The position numbers were made by a program, and so were the translations under genes. Source: an uncultured Prevotellaceae bacterium (GTDB lineage: Bacteria; Bacteroidota; Bacteroidia; Bacteroidales; Bacteroidaceae). Taken from it: a stretch of DNA of 55,897 nt. The stretch lies in NCBI GenBank assembly GCA_900313235.1, contig OMQN01000013.1:1-55897 (forward strand). The letters run 5' to 3'. Under the pieces are notes generated by a model, which was not told the DNA's origin, ran no database searches, and saw nothing but the letters and a program-made list of their open reading frames with translations. Of the stretch, positions 1 through 7,650 are shown in pieces; position 1 is the stretch's first letter, and every line of letters starts with the position of its first letter.

Positions 1-418
1 GATTGTTCGCGGACAGGCTGACTACGGCTATCTGGGCAGTGCCGAACAGCTGAAGTACATGTACAACCGCAAGAACTCCAAGTCGCCCTTCAAGCACTCG
101 GCTTATGTCAGCAGCAATGCCTATGCCATCGGCATCGAGGCGGGCTACGACATCTTCTCACAGATAGCCTCGCTGCGCGACGACCATCAGAAGTTCTATG
201 TCTTCGGACGCTACGAGACCTACAACCCCTATGCCTCTGACACGAAGGACACGCACTACGGCTATACCAAGGTGCAGCGCATTGCCGCCGGCATCAACTA
301 CAAGCCCATCAAGGAGATTGTCGTCAAGGCAGAGTACAGCCACCGTTTCCTGGACAGCCAGTATAACAACGAGCCGTCCATCAACATCGGCATTGCGTAC
401 GAGGGATTCTTTAAGTAG
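1..418 (+). CDS. Porin-like outer-membrane protein, C-terminal part
   Basis: The reading frame is open from the window edge to a TAG at 416-418, so only the last ~138 residues are present. They show alternating hydrophobic/aromatic strands (for example VFGRYETYNPY, AAGINYKPIKEIVVKAEY) and end in IGIAYEGFFK, the strand-and-aromatic ending expected of an outer-membrane beta-barrel. The pattern recalls Bacteroidota porins of the phosphate-selective porin type, but the substrate cannot be read. It precedes imelysin and DUF1111 lipoprotein genes on the same strand, so it may be the outer-membrane channel of that cluster (inference). The repeat-rich gap after it may separate transcripts. Confidence 0.7.
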   Translation, partial: IVRGQADYGYLGSAEQLKYMYNRKNSKSPFKHSAYVSSNAYAIGIEAGYDIFSQIASLRDDHQKFYVFGRYETYNPYASDTKDTHYGYTKVQRIAAGINYKPIKEIVVKAEYSHRFLDSQYNNEPSINIGIAYEGFFK

Positions 419-460
419 TGAAGAATGAAGAATGAAGAATGAAGAATGAAGAATGAAGAA
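419..460 (+). repeat. Heptamer tandem repeat (TGAAGAA)x6
   Basis: Six exact copies of TGAAGAA begin directly after the porin stop codon. The same heptamer occurs in both orientations inside the 5' end of sprA (20339-20483). It is non-coding here. Confidence 0.95.
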
Positions 461-505
461 TTAAAGGACCACAGATTTAACGGATTAAACAGATATATAT
501 ACGAA

Positions 506-605
506 CACAGATATTTTAAAACCACTAATTAAACGAATTAAACGAATTGATATATTCACGACCACAGATATTTTAAAACCACTAATTAAACGAATTAAAC
601 GAATT
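506..605 (+). repeat. 43-nt direct repeat with 9-nt internal period
   Basis: Two identical 43-nt copies lie at 506-548 and 563-605. Each contains the nonamer ATTAAACGA in tandem after a CACAGATATTTTAAAACC lead. A related sequence (ACCACAGATTTAACGGATT) starts at about 469. No open frame or promoter is evident. Confidence 0.9.
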
Positions 606-619
606 AATATGTATATGGT

Positions 620-716
620 GCGCAGCTAAAAATTAGTGAAATTCGTGAAATTCGTGGTTGAGTGAATCCCTGTAGGGCGCAGCCAAAAATTAGTGAAATT
701 CGTGAAATTCGTGGTT
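620..716 (+). repeat. 40-nt direct repeat, partly inverted relative to 506-605
   Basis: Two copies (620-659 and 677-716) match at 39 of 40 bases. Each begins GCGCAGC and carries the nonamer GAAATTCGT in tandem. AATTCGT and TTAGTG elements are the reverse complement of AACGAATT/CACTAA in the preceding repeat, so transcripts across 506-716 could fold into large hairpins. I see no clear -7 box for the imelysin gene in this gap. Confidence 0.9.
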
Positions 717-782
717 AAAAAAGAAATCTATGGTGGAAATATCAGAGTTAAGAGTTAATTAACCACATAAATATTTAGCACA

Positions 783-2132
783 ATGAAAAAGTATTTTGTT
801 CTTCCCGTGGCTGTCCTTCTGGGCGCCCTGAGTCTGTCATCATGCAGCGAGAGCGACGATGACAACAACACAACCACTAACACATTTGACATCGTCAAGA
901 CCAGCCCCATCGTCGACGACGACTCCTATCCTGCAAACACCCTGGAGACCAACTACAAGGTGAACACCTTTGGCAATACGGCTATGGACGCCTGCGAGGA
1001 GCTGGGCGAGGAGCTGGGCAAGGCGAACGCTGTCATCGGCAAGGCTAAACTCAGCGACGTACAGAGCGACTACCTCTATAAGGTACTGGAGAACGTTGTC
1101 AGCAACGTCATCGTACCTACCTACACCCAGCTGGCTGACGAGACGGAGGCACTGGAGAAGACGCTCCACGGGCTGACCACAGCCACCATCACCCAGCAGC
1201 AGATCAACAGCGCCTGCGCCGACTTCAAGGAGGCCCGCAAATACTGGGAGCGCAGCGAGGCATTCCTCGGTGGCGCCGCTTCTGACTTCGACGTAGACCC
1301 CACCATCGACTCATGGCCGCTGAACCGCTCACTGCTGCTGACCTATCTGGCTTCTGGCCGCACCGACTTCAGCGACGAGGAGATTGAGGATGCCACCATT
1401 CTGGGATTCCACGCCCTGGAGTTCCTGCTGTTCCGCAACGGACAGCCCCGCAAGGTGGCCGAGTTCCAAGGCAACGACACCTACAAGGGTTTCGAGAACA
1501 TCAGCGGCGCATCAGAGCTGGCCTACGCACAGCGCATCTGCACACTGCTCAAGGAGCGCACCTTCCAGCTGCAGGTAGCCTGGGAGGGTGAGACCGCCAA
1601 GAACGCCAGTCGCCTGGCCGTTGTCAAAGCCGCTGGCCTGGAGTACCAGACAGAGAAGGGTCTCTCCTTCGGCGACAACCTGAAGTTGGCTGGCAAAAAC
1701 AGCAAGAGCACCTTCCCCAACCTCACCGATGCCATTGCTCAGCTGTTGTCTGACGACGAGGGCAGCTGCTTCGCCATCTGCAGCGAGGTGGGCACCGCCA
1801 AGATTGCCAACCCCTTTGCCAATGCCGACATTGCCTATGTGGAGTCACCTTACAGCTACAACTCCATCACCGACTTTGCCGACAACATCCGCTCCATCCG
1901 CAACATCTGGCTGGGCTCTACCGACAAGACGGCCAACGACTACTCGTTCCACACCTTCTTTGCCAGCGTGAAAAAGGCCGCTACCAACAACGCACTGGAG
2001 AACGGCTATGTGTCGGCCATCAGCGGCATCAGCAACATGCCTGCACCTTTCGTCAAGTACTGCAGCATCCTGTCTGGCAAGGAGTTCGACGACCCAGACA
2101 ACTGGGACAGTACGTCAGGAGATGAAGAATAA
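783..2132 (+). CDS. Imelysin-family lipoprotein
   Basis: This 449-residue protein starts with a lipoprotein signal ending LSLSSC (Cys21), so it should be anchored in the envelope. Residues ~60-430 look like an imelysin (peptidase M75-like) domain: the family GxHxxE motif appears as GFHALEFLLF near residue 206, followed by a long helical region. Imelysin proteins are tied to iron or haem uptake and are often not active peptidases. A di-haem DUF1111 lipoprotein gene follows after 43 bp, a pairing common in Bacteroidota, so the two are probably co-transcribed and act together at the cell surface (inference). Confidence 0.88.
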   Translation: MKKYFVLPVAVLLGALSLSSCSESDDDNNTTTNTFDIVKTSPIVDDDSYPANTLETNYKVNTFGNTAMDACEELGEELGKANAVIGKAKLSDVQSDYLYKVLENVVSNVIVPTYTQLADETEALEKTLHGLTTATITQQQINSACADFKEARKYWERSEAFLGGAASDFDVDPTIDSWPLNRSLLLTYLASGRTDFSDEEIEDATILGFHALEFLLFRNGQPRKVAEFQGNDTYKGFENISGASELAYAQRICTLLKERTFQLQVAWEGETAKNASRLAVVKAAGLEYQTEKGLSFGDNLKLAGKNSKSTFPNLTDAIAQLLSDDEGSCFAICSEVGTAKIANPFANADIAYVESPYSYNSITDFADNIRSIRNIWLGSTDKTANDYSFHTFFASVKKAATNNALENGYVSAISGISNMPAPFVKYCSILSGKEFDDPDNWDSTSGDEE

Positions 2133-2175
2133 CGTTTTCACTAACGAATAGTGAATAACAAAATATGATAAGCTT

Positions 2176-3969
2176 ATGATAAAATTACAGAAAGTTTTTT
2201 CTGTCACGTTCAATGGGCTGTTAGCATTTTCTATGCTGACAGCCTGTTCCGATGACAGCACCAGTTCTTCGCTGACCAAGTTAGGCGAGCTGGAGGACGG
2301 TGAGGAGGTCTTTGGTAAGGCCACAGGAAATTTCACTGCCGAGGAGTGGTTCCCTGGTGGTGAGTTAGGAACTACGGAGAATGCCAGCTACTCGGCCATT
2401 GCTCCTGCTGCCCAACAGGCAGGCATGGAGGGCGACTTCAACGTCGGCGAGGACTTCTTCGAACACCTCTACACCTTCGAGCAGGATCCTCGCAAGGGAC
2501 TGGGCCCTGCATGGGTGCGCAACTCGTGCATCGCCTGTCACCCCAGCTACGGCCACGGCAAGCGCCAGACGGAGTATCGTGCCAACCAGATAGGCAACGG
2601 CTACCTGCTGGTGGTCTATCATCCTGACGAGGCCTACACCACTGACGGTGTGCGCTACACCACCGAGCAGTCGGGCTACATCAAGGAGGTGACGGGAATG
2701 CCGCAGACACAGGCTATGGCGCCCTTCAAGGCTCCCATCGACGAGAATCAGATCAAGATTGAGTGGAAGCAGGTTACCAAGATGCCCAGCGGACTGTCCA
2801 TGACGTTCCCCAACGACCCTGCTGGCGAGCAGGAGAGCTACTCGCTCATCTACCCTGAGGTCACCATCCCCGTGACGGCCTTCAACACCAATCCGCTACC
2901 TACTAATTATGAGGTACGCCTGGAGTCTACCATCGGCATCTATGGCACGGGACTTCTCGATGCGCTGGACGACGAGGACATCGAGGCGCAGTGGAAGAAG
3001 GAGTCGCAGTTTGTCGACCTGAACCCCAACATGTGGGACAAAGAGGCTGGCGCCTTCAAGGCCAGCGCCTACTATTCGGCACCTTACAACGACCTGGGCA
3101 CACATCGTGGCAGTCACGGACCGCTGAAGCGCTTCACCTACGCGATGACGCGTGGTTCCCTGCAGGATGGTGCTGGTGCCAACGCTATCTGGAACATCAC
3201 CAACGTGACCCGCTCTGACCGCCACTTCCTCTACACCACCCCCGAATGGGCGAAGGCGCAGAGCGAGGATGCCGAGGTTATCAGCTATATCAAGAAGTTT
3301 GGCGCCGACGAGAGCAGCCTGCTGCACCCCTACTATGCCGACGGCACAGACGCTGGCATCACCGACCGCGTCTACGAGGTGCTCAGCGCACAGCACATCA
3401 GCAAGAAGGAGACCTTCGAGAAGTACCTGCTCAACGGCAAGCCCTACGACGGCAAGGAGGAGATGAGCGACAAGCAGTACTATCAGTTCATGGTGTGGCA
3501 CCGTGGTCTGGCTGTTCCTGCCGCCCGCAACCTGAACGATAGCGAGGTGCAGCGCGGCAAGCAGCTGTTCTCCGAGATTGGCTGTGCCCAGTGCCACCGT
3601 CCTTCATGGACCACGGGCAAGGACAACATGTGGGTGGATGCCTCTATCAAGGCCTATGCTGCCAGCATTGGCAAAGACCCCGCCAGCATGCTGCCCAAAT
3701 ATCCCAACCAGACCATCTGGCCCTACACCGACATGGTGCAGCACCGTCTCTTTATGGAGAACGACATCCGCACAGGCTGGTGCCGCACTACTCCACTGTG
3801 GGGTCGTGGACTGAGCCGTCAGCTGACGGGTGCCGACGACCGTCTGCACGACTGTCGTGCACGCACCGTTGTCGAGGCCATCATGTGGCACGGCTATTCC
3901 AAACAGTCGCAGGGCTACCGTGCTGCTGAGAAGTTCTATAACCTGAAGAAGGCCGACCGCATAACCTGA
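2176..3969 (+). CDS. Di-haem DUF1111 oxidoreductase-like lipoprotein, altered C-terminus
   Basis: A lipoprotein signal (FSMLTAC, Cys24) is followed by a ~570-residue DUF1111 (di-haem 'thiol oxidoreductase') region. Two c-type haem sites are visible: CIACH at residues 118-122 and CAQCH at 470-474. The family is related to MauG/cytochrome c peroxidases. The last codons are abnormal: a 23-bp tandem duplication (3938-3983) shifts the frame, so the protein ends KKADRIT. Without it the frame would read KKADRRAVVRFIESI and stop at 4014-4016, sharing one base with the next gene's ATG. About ten residues are lost; both haem sites remain. Whether it functions is unknown. Confidence 0.88.
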   Translation: MIKLQKVFSVTFNGLLAFSMLTACSDDSTSSSLTKLGELEDGEEVFGKATGNFTAEEWFPGGELGTTENASYSAIAPAAQQAGMEGDFNVGEDFFEHLYTFEQDPRKGLGPAWVRNSCIACHPSYGHGKRQTEYRANQIGNGYLLVVYHPDEAYTTDGVRYTTEQSGYIKEVTGMPQTQAMAPFKAPIDENQIKIEWKQVTKMPSGLSMTFPNDPAGEQESYSLIYPEVTIPVTAFNTNPLPTNYEVRLESTIGIYGTGLLDALDDEDIEAQWKKESQFVDLNPNMWDKEAGAFKASAYYSAPYNDLGTHRGSHGPLKRFTYAMTRGSLQDGAGANAIWNITNVTRSDRHFLYTTPEWAKAQSEDAEVISYIKKFGADESSLLHPYYADGTDAGITDRVYEVLSAQHISKKETFEKYLLNGKPYDGKEEMSDKQYYQFMVWHRGLAVPAARNLNDSEVQRGKQLFSEIGCAQCHRPSWTTGKDNMWVDASIKAYAASIGKDPASMLPKYPNQTIWPYTDMVQHRLFMENDIRTGWCRTTPLWGRGLSRQLTGADDRLHDCRARTVVEAIMWHGYSKQSQGYRAAEKFYNLKKADRIT

Positions 3970-3983
3970 AGAAGGCCGACCGC
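3938..3983 (+). repeat. 23-bp tandem duplication causing frameshift
   Basis: The unit ATAACCTGAAGAAGGCCGAC+CGC occurs twice with no gap (3938-3960 and 3961-3983). Because 23 is not a multiple of three, the second copy moves the DUF1111 gene out of frame and brings in a TGA at 3967-3969. Confidence 0.97.
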
Positions 3984-4015
3984 CGTGCTGTGGTCCGCTT
4001 CATTGAGTCTATCTG

Positions 4016-4543
4016 ATGCGACAAATACTTTTGATTCTATTATGGATTGCAGTGGGCTGCAAGGCATGGGCTACCCCCATGCCGCAGTCTACGGCAACCC
4101 GTTTCTGTCAGTTGCTGGTGCAGGATGCCGATGGCAACATCAAGTCACTCAACGCCTTTGCCAATGGCGACGCACCGCTCTTTGCCGAGTATGTCTTCCA
4201 GCACGACGGCTGGCGCGACCTGCGCATCTTTCCGCATGGCGACCGCTGGTATGCCGCTACCGACATGCTGCCCACGTCCCTCGACCACGAGCACCAGCGC
4301 TACATCCAGGAGGTTTTCCCGCGCATGCTGAAAGAGATTGATGCCGAGCGCTGGGACGTCGTCGACCAGTACATCGACCGTCTGCTACAGTACCAGCGCC
4401 AGTTCAGCAACACCAATCAGGTATCGTCCATCTCCGCCCCCTTACCTGTCATGCTGCTACTCCCCCTACTCTTCCTCATCTTCCTGCTATCCCCACTCCT
4501 TCAAAAGCGCAAAAACGAAAAAATATTCCTCCAAAAGGAGTGA
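4016..4543 (+). CDS. Small membrane-anchored protein, possible CcsA/ResB-like periplasmic fragment
   Basis: A 175-residue protein with an N-terminal signal (LLILLWIAVGCKAWA), a ~110-residue periplasmic part and one C-terminal membrane segment (LPVMLLLPLLFLIFLLSPLL) with a basic tail. The stretch LLVQDADGNIKSLNAFA, then RIFPHGDRWYAATD and RLLQYQRQF, recalls from memory the periplasmic part of Bacteroidota cytochrome c biogenesis proteins (ResB/CcsA fusions), but the multi-helix region is absent. Its ATG overlaps the ancestral stop of the DUF1111 gene, so the two were once translationally coupled. A cytochrome-maturation link would suit a di-haem neighbour, but this is inference. It could equally be an uncharacterised family. 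Confidence 0.6.
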   Translation: MRQILLILLWIAVGCKAWATPMPQSTATRFCQLLVQDADGNIKSLNAFANGDAPLFAEYVFQHDGWRDLRIFPHGDRWYAATDMLPTSLDHEHQRYIQEVFPRMLKEIDAERWDVVDQYIDRLLQYQRQFSNTNQVSSISAPLPVMLLLPLLFLIFLLSPLLQKRKNEKIFLQKE

Positions 4544-4562
4544 CTTTCTCAGATTTTATTTG

Positions 4563-4570
4563 TATCTTTG
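4563..4570 (+). promoter_or_regulatory. Promoter -7 box TATCTTTG
   Basis: Matches the Bacteroidota -7 consensus TA-N2-TTTG, about 180 bp before the broken gene at 4752. The long leader holds an imperfect inverted repeat (GCAGCACT at ~4604, AGTGCTGC at ~4724). Confidence 0.6.
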
Positions 4571-4751
4571 CCATGTCATTGATGATTTTGCTTGTATTGA
4601 ATTGCAGCACTAAGGTAAGTGAAAAATCTGACATGACAAAATCCTGGGCCGCTCGGCTTTGCCGCTTTGCGCGTCGAAGAACTTTTTGTTGCTCAGGAAC
4701 CTATAAAAGCTATTAAACTAAAGTGCTGCGGAATCTAGGAGAACTAAAGAT

Positions 4752-5016
4752 ATGAAACCGCTTATCGTCGTCTATTCCTTGTTAATGATGCTGTTCTGCT
4801 ATTGCCCAGGAGAATCCCTCCATCATGTATGTGAAGATGGGGGTGGAATCGGATTCTACGTACGAAGTGGTGTTCCGCAGTTATACGGGGGCAACGGTTC
4901 ATTTTTATGTTGACAAGCATACTGGTGTTACAAGGATGGTGGAGAAAGTACCGCTACTTGATATTGAAAACGAGACAGGCAGAATCAATTTGTTTGATTA
5001 CTTGAAGAAGGAATAG
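4752..5016 (+). pseudogene. Small exported protein, broken by a frameshift
   Basis: An ATG at 4752 begins a signal-peptide-like stretch (MKPLIVVYSLLMMLFCY), but that frame runs into unrelated residues and stops near 4914. The frame from about 4801 continues naturally as AQENPSIMYVKMGVESDSTY and ends LFDYLKKE at 5016. Joining the two at the CTATTGCC tract (about 4797-4805) gives one ~87-residue exported protein with a likely cleavage before AQEN. One extra base explains the break. The family is not recognised. A single sequencing error would give the same picture. Confidence 0.55.
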
Positions 5017-5043
5017 CATGTATTCGCTGAGTTCTGGGCCTTC

Positions 5044-5334
5044 ATGCCGGTATCATCCGACGGAAAAACACGTTGGGTATGGCCACCGCGCCAGCCTTCA
5101 CCCGCTATACAGCCGTTGCATCAGGTACAGTCCAATGCAGAGAACGGCCTTAAACCTTTCCGAGGTTACTTAAGTTCCGACGAGGCATTCAACATCGAGA
5201 ACTTCACAACACGTTTTGTGACCATTGCCGATGGCGACGGCTTCTACTACGACTTGCAGGGGCGTCGCATCCAGACAGTTCCTCAGCATCCTGGCATCTA
5301 TATATCCAATGGTGCTAAAGTGATTGTAAGATAA
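5044..5334 (+). pseudogene. C-terminal remnant of a secreted protein with a T9SS-like tail
   Basis: The open frame ends FYYDLQGRRIQTVPQHPG then IYISNGAKVIVR, the tail seen on many secreted Prevotella proteins and resembling type IX secretion C-terminal domains. The part before ~5125 fits better in another frame (reading AFTRYTAVASGT), then VQSNAENGLKPFRGYLSSDE in this frame, so at least one more frameshift is present and the N-terminal bulk of the parent protein is missing. It is probably a decayed 3' end rather than a live gene. Confidence 0.6.
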
Positions 5335-5419
5335 TACCCTATATTTGCTAATCATCGATTTTCTCTGCAGGCTTAGAGAAAATCATATCGAAAGAGAGCA
5401 ATAATAAAACACTTATCTC

Positions 5420-5457
5420 GGGGCTTCTCAGCTACAAGCTGGGGAGCCCCTTGTTTA
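5420..5457 (+). terminator. Intrinsic terminator
   Basis: A 14-bp stem with wobble pairs (GGGGCTTCTCAGCT / AGCTGGGGAGCCCC), loop ACA, followed by TTGTTTATT. It lies after the remnant ending at 5334. The upstream A/T-rich side means it might work in both directions. Confidence 0.75.
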
Positions 5458-5642
5458 TTCATCAAATGTATTCCGTTTGTGTGAGTTATTCCCCTCGGTT
5501 TTGTCAGAAAACAGACAGAACTATAGCTTTTTAGTTTTCGAAAATTCTGCAACAGTATCTCTTTCACACAATTCTAAGCGTATATAAGAATAGAGAGCAA
5601 CAAAAAAAACTAAATATGAAGTATTGTATCAAAAATAATTCG

Positions 5643-5650
5643 TATCTTTG
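5643..5650 (+). promoter_or_regulatory. Promoter -7 box TATCTTTG for the thioredoxin gene
   Basis: Consensus -7 box with a TTG at 5624-5626 as possible -33 element, 25 bp before the ATG at 5675. The first ~190 bases after the terminator (5458-5642) hold no gene that I can support. Confidence 0.8.
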
Positions 5651-5674
5651 CATGCAAGATTTAACAAACCACAT

Positions 5675-6706
5675 ATGAAAAAACTTTTAACCATGACGAT
5701 GGCCTTCGTGGTAACGACGGGCTGGGCACAGACAAAAGTCAACATTCAAGGCGTGGCAGCAGCTGACGCTGAGACCATTTATTTTTTCGATAATCTTAAT
5801 ATGAATAGGCTGATAGATAGCACGACCGTCAAGAACGGTAAGTGGAACTACGAGGCTGAACAGCCTATCGGAAGCATGCTAAGTATCGTGGCAGACCCCC
5901 AACGGATGCAGTCGATGCAGGATATGCTGAAGAGTCTTACTGCCGTAATGGTTGACAATACGCCTACTGAGGTGGATTTGACTACAGGTAGCGTGAAAGG
6001 TTCTAAGGCATCAATGGCTATAAACGAGGCCATAAGAGGACTCTATACCTGTATGATTAACAACTCGAAAGAGGAGGCATATAAGGTGATGCACAAGGTG
6101 GTGATGGAGAATCTGGACTCAGAGATTCCTACGCATTTCGTACCGATGATTGCTGAGGCGCTCCCAGTTGGCGACCTTCAGAAGATTTTCGATGCGCATC
6201 CGGAATACGCTGAAAATTCTTCGATGAGGGAGGCTAAGGAGCGTCTGAGGATGCTCTCTGGTAAGTCGCCACGCTCTATTGGCAAACCGTTTATCGACCT
6301 GACGATGAACGACACAGAAGGTAAGGCGCACAAGCTGAGCGAATACGTGGGCCATGGCAAGTATGTGCTGGTAGACTTCTGGGCTTCGTGGTGTGGTCCC
6401 TGTCGTGCTGAGATGCCCAACGTAACGGCATGCTACGAGAAGTATCACGACAAAGGACTTGACATCGTGGCAATCTCTTTTGACAGCAAGAAGGAGGCTT
6501 GGCTGAACGCTATCAAGAACATGAAGATGCCTTGGACACACCTGAGCGACCTTGCTGGATGGAAGAGCATCGGCTCGTCTATCTATGAGATCAACTCCAT
6601 TCCCAGCAACATTCTCTTCGATGGTGAGGGTAAGGTGGTAGATATAGACCTGCGTGGCGAACAACTAGAATCAAAGCTCGCCCAGATATTTGCAGGCAAT
6701 AAATAG
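5675..6706 (+). CDS. TlpA-like thioredoxin-fold protein (DUF4369-type N-terminus)
   Basis: A 343-residue exported protein: signal peptide to about residue 19 (TTGWAQ), an N-terminal beta-rich domain like DUF4369 (~20-115), a helical middle, and a C-terminal thioredoxin domain from ~205 with the active site WASWCGPC (residues 236-243). Such proteins reduce or isomerise disulphides, or pass electrons, in the periplasm. The ATG at 5675 is preferred over an upstream TTG at 5648 that lies inside the -7 box. The HAD gene begins 2 bp after its stop, so the two form an operon. The substrate is unknown. Confidence 0.88.
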   Translation: MKKLLTMTMAFVVTTGWAQTKVNIQGVAAADAETIYFFDNLNMNRLIDSTTVKNGKWNYEAEQPIGSMLSIVADPQRMQSMQDMLKSLTAVMVDNTPTEVDLTTGSVKGSKASMAINEAIRGLYTCMINNSKEEAYKVMHKVVMENLDSEIPTHFVPMIAEALPVGDLQKIFDAHPEYAENSSMREAKERLRMLSGKSPRSIGKPFIDLTMNDTEGKAHKLSEYVGHGKYVLVDFWASWCGPCRAEMPNVTACYEKYHDKGLDIVAISFDSKKEAWLNAIKNMKMPWTHLSDLAGWKSIGSSIYEINSIPSNILFDGEGKVVDIDLRGEQLESKLAQIFAGNK

Positions 6707-6708
6707 AT

Positions 6709-7500
6709 ATGAATCAGAAATACGCATTATTCTTCGACATCGACGGCACGCTGGTAAGCTTTGAGACGCACGAGATTCCGCAGTCTACCGTGCAAGCGCT
6801 GACACAGGCCAAGGCCAACGGCTCACGAGTATATATCGCCACGGGCCGTCCTCCGATCATTATCACCAATCTAGGGAGTATTGAGCCACTCATAGATGGC
6901 TATATCACCACCAACGGCGCACTGTGTTACGTTGGCAACGAACTGGTAACTTGTCAGGCCATCCCCATGCAAGACGTGATGACCTGTGTGGATGACTGCA
7001 TGGAGAAGGGTAACAGTCTGATTGTCGTGGGCCGTAAGGATGTGGCGGTGATAGATCCTAAGGGCGACGTGGACCGCATCTTCAGAAAGATGCTGGCAGT
7101 AAAGAACCTCGACAAGGCACAGCCGCTTGAAGAGGTACTGCAGCAGGACATTCTGCAGCTGACGCCCTTCTTTCCTGCCGACTATGAACCAGAACTGATG
7201 GCTCGTATGTCACAGTGTGTATCAGGTCGCTGGCATCCAGAGTTTACCGATATCACAGCCAATGGTGTCGATAAAGGCAAGGGAATCCTTGCCATAGCTC
7301 GCCACGAGGGCTTCAACCCCAGTCATACCATTGCCTTTGGTGATGGCGGAAACGATACCTCCATGATACTACAAGCGGGCATCGGTGTAGCTATGGGTAA
7401 TGCCATTGACGACCTGAAGCAACAGGCAGATTATATCACAACCTCGGTGGATGATGACGGAATACTGAATGCACTGCGCCATTTCAAAGTGATTCCATAA
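6709..7500 (+). CDS. Cof-type HAD-IIB phosphatase
   Basis: A 263-residue cytoplasmic HAD hydrolase. Motif I is FFDIDGT (nucleophile Asp10, Asp12), there is a DKGKG motif with the conserved lysine, and motif IV is FGDGGND. The cap domain between motifs I and III is of the IIB type. Members dephosphorylate sugar phosphates or cofactors; specificity cannot be read. It is translated just downstream of the thioredoxin-fold gene. The transcript would end near the hairpin in the repeat at 7538-7619. Confidence 0.9.
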   Translation: MNQKYALFFDIDGTLVSFETHEIPQSTVQALTQAKANGSRVYIATGRPPIIITNLGSIEPLIDGYITTNGALCYVGNELVTCQAIPMQDVMTCVDDCMEKGNSLIVVGRKDVAVIDPKGDVDRIFRKMLAVKNLDKAQPLEEVLQQDILQLTPFFPADYEPELMARMSQCVSGRWHPEFTDITANGVDKGKGILAIARHEGFNPSHTIAFGDGGNDTSMILQAGIGVAMGNAIDDLKQQADYITTSVDDDGILNALRHFKVIP

Positions 7501-7537
7501 GATGCCATAGGAACAGATACCAGGTACCTCTTTCATT

Positions 7538-7619
7538 AGTCGAGCACAAAAATCTATTAACCTATTAACATGACATGCCTCAAACCCTTTGCACATCGGG
7601 GTTTGAGGCACGTTAAATG
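7538..7619 (+). repeat. Inverted-repeat boundary, left copy (82 nt)
   Basis: An 82-nt sequence that matches the reverse complement of 9716-9797 without gaps at about 70 of 82 positions. It contains ATCTATTAACCTATTAAC and an 11-bp hairpin GCCTCAAACCC / GGGTTTGAGGC. With its partner it brackets the VapE and DUF6078-like genes. The hairpin may also serve as terminator for the HAD gene. Confidence 0.9.
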
Positions 7620-7650
7620 TTTGCTCAACTATTATCATTCATTTACTAAA

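Noticed and set aside
298..525. Minus-strand frame over the heptamer repeat
   Set aside because: The translation (NSSFFILHSSF...) is simply the repeat read as protein; it overlaps the porin gene.
506..716. CRISPR-like array
   Set aside because: Only two copies of each repeat, spacers are 14-17 nt and low-complexity, and there are no cas genes.
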